From an uncultured Collinsella sp. (GTDB taxonomy: Bacteria > Actinomycetota > Coriobacteriia > Coriobacteriales > Coriobacteriaceae), in assembly GCA_900550185.1 (NCBI GenBank), contig URRN01000081.1, positions 1 to 8,789 on the forward strand: a DNA stretch of 8,789 bases. Direction: 5' to 3'. A model generated the notes under the pieces. The model was not told the DNA's origin. It did not search any database and saw only the letters and a list, made by a program, of their open reading frames with translations. The translations under genes were made by a program, and so were the position numbers. Shown piece by piece: positions 8,452 to 8,789 of the stretch (positions are counted from its first letter, which is position 1; each line of letters opens with the position of its first letter).

Positions 8452-8588
8452 CGACGTACGGATGTTCATTTGTCGACTTTTCGGGCTGTGGTCACCTGTT
8501 GTTTCTGTGGTGGCTGCGGGCATCTGGCTCAAAAGGGTTGGTTGGCCGTCTATGTCTACCTCCGGTTTTGTTGCGGTGCGCATTTTCG

Positions 8589-8624
8589 GTCAAGCTTTTC
8601 GTCAAGTGTTTGGTCAGCATCTGG
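8589..8624 (+). repeat. three 12-nt tandem GTCA units
   Basis: GTCAAGCTTTTC, GTCAAGTGTTTG and GTCAGCATCTGG are contiguous 12-nt units. The first two match at 9 of 12 positions; the third keeps GTCA and little else. Spacing near one helical turn is typical of direct-repeat sites for some response regulators, but the degeneracy makes chance a real option. Confidence 0.3.
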
Positions 8625-8627
8625 TTT

Positions 8628-8713
8628 GCAGCCGGGGGCCTATTTTGCCCGCACTGGTCGTGGCTGCCCACCCTCCTCGTAAGCTCAAATTGAGGTCCAT
8701 CAGTTTGAGGAGG
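8628..8713 (+). promoter_or_regulatory. possible structured leader covering the ribosome binding site
   Basis: GCAGCC (8628-8633) can pair with GGCTGC (8662-8667), enclosing a GGGC/GCCC hairpin (8636-8639 with 8647-8650). Next, CCTCCTC (8672-8678) is a perfect complement of the ribosome binding site GAGGAGG (8707-8713). Between them, CTCA (8684-8687) can pair with TGAG (8691-8694). Alternatively CTCAAA (8684-8689) can pair with TTTGAG (8704-8709), which competes with the first pairing. It matches no known riboswitch class that I recognise. The complementarity is seen; regulation is inferred. Confidence 0.4.
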
Positions 8714-8718
8714 ATGCC

Positions 8719-8789
8719 ATGACTGACCACGCTTTAGACCGAGCGCAGCTAGCCGAAGCCGTCGGCAACGATATTGCCGACATGGCCCA
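8719..8789 (+). CDS. unidentified protein, N-terminal 23 codons only
   Basis: An ATG at 8719 follows GAGGAGG (8707-8713) with a 5-nt spacer, one of the strongest ribosome binding sites in the window. The frame stays open to the right edge. The visible peptide starts MTDHALDRAQLAEAVG and continues through NDIADMA. It is acidic, alanine-rich and probably helical, with no signal peptide or membrane segment in the visible part. Too little is present to assign a family. It lies downstream of the gltBD terminator, so it should have its own promoter. Confidence 0.7.
   Translation, partial: MTDHALDRAQLAEAVGNDIADMA

Larger units (their letters stand above)
8452..8718 (+). other. non-coding stretch before unidentified gene
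   Basis: This 267-nt stretch is T/G-rich on the plus strand and has no convincing gene. Several plus-strand frames stay open here, but they start inside the gltD terminator or the repeat before it, lack ribosome binding sites and resemble no family I know. It contains three tandem 12-nt units beginning GTCA (8589-8624) and a potentially folded leader (8628-8713). No clear -35/-10 promoter was identified for the downstream gene, although one is expected because gltBD terminates at 8451. Confidence 0.6.

Noticed and set aside
8391..8722. Three overlapping plus-strand open frames of about 90-105 codons after gltD
   Set aside because: They start in the repeat or terminator region, lack ribosome binding sites, have no recognised domain and run into the real start at 8719.

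Overview
The window is GC-rich bacterial chromosome with strong G/C bias at third codon positions and purine-rich ribosome binding sites (AGGAG, AAGGAGG, GAGGAGG). The protein sequences and the intergenic style suggest a high-GC Gram-positive anaerobe, most likely a Coriobacteriia member such as Collinsella. That placement is an inference from general impression; there is no rRNA or other decisive marker here.

Left part, minus strand (1-1709): gpmA, encoding 2,3-bisphosphoglycerate-dependent phosphoglycerate mutase, is followed 75 nt downstream by an Nramp-family Mn2+/Fe2+ transporter gene (mntH-like). The transporter gene runs off the left edge. A promoter candidate for gpmA lies at 1762-1790. 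No clear terminator separates the two genes, so they may be cotranscribed.

Centre (1710-2181): a 472-nt divergent intergenic region lies between gpmA and gltB. It holds two 59-nt copies of an inverted-repeat element (1847-1905 and 1940-1998). The arms differ at three positions, and each difference is compensated in the opposite arm, while the loop segment AATTGGGCCT is unchanged. This is the most unusual structure in the window. Smaller dyads (2092-2101, 2144-2155) lie closer to gltB.

Right part, plus strand (2182-8366): gltB and gltD form a tight operon with a 5-nt gap, and the gltD ribosome binding site lies inside the last gltB codons. They encode both subunits of NADPH-type glutamate synthase (GOGAT), which with glutamine synthetase assimilates ammonium. 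All catalytic, flavin and iron-sulfur motifs checked are present. After gltD come a GTCCCC...GGGGAC inverted repeat (8384-8423) and a textbook intrinsic terminator (8432-8451).

Right edge (8452-8789): about 267 nt without a convincing gene lead to the first 23 codons of an unidentified gene (ATG at 8719, strong GAGGAGG site). The 90 nt upstream can fold, and include a perfect 7-nt complement of that ribosome binding site. The core metabolic genes are ordinary. The points of interest are all in the intergenic DNA.
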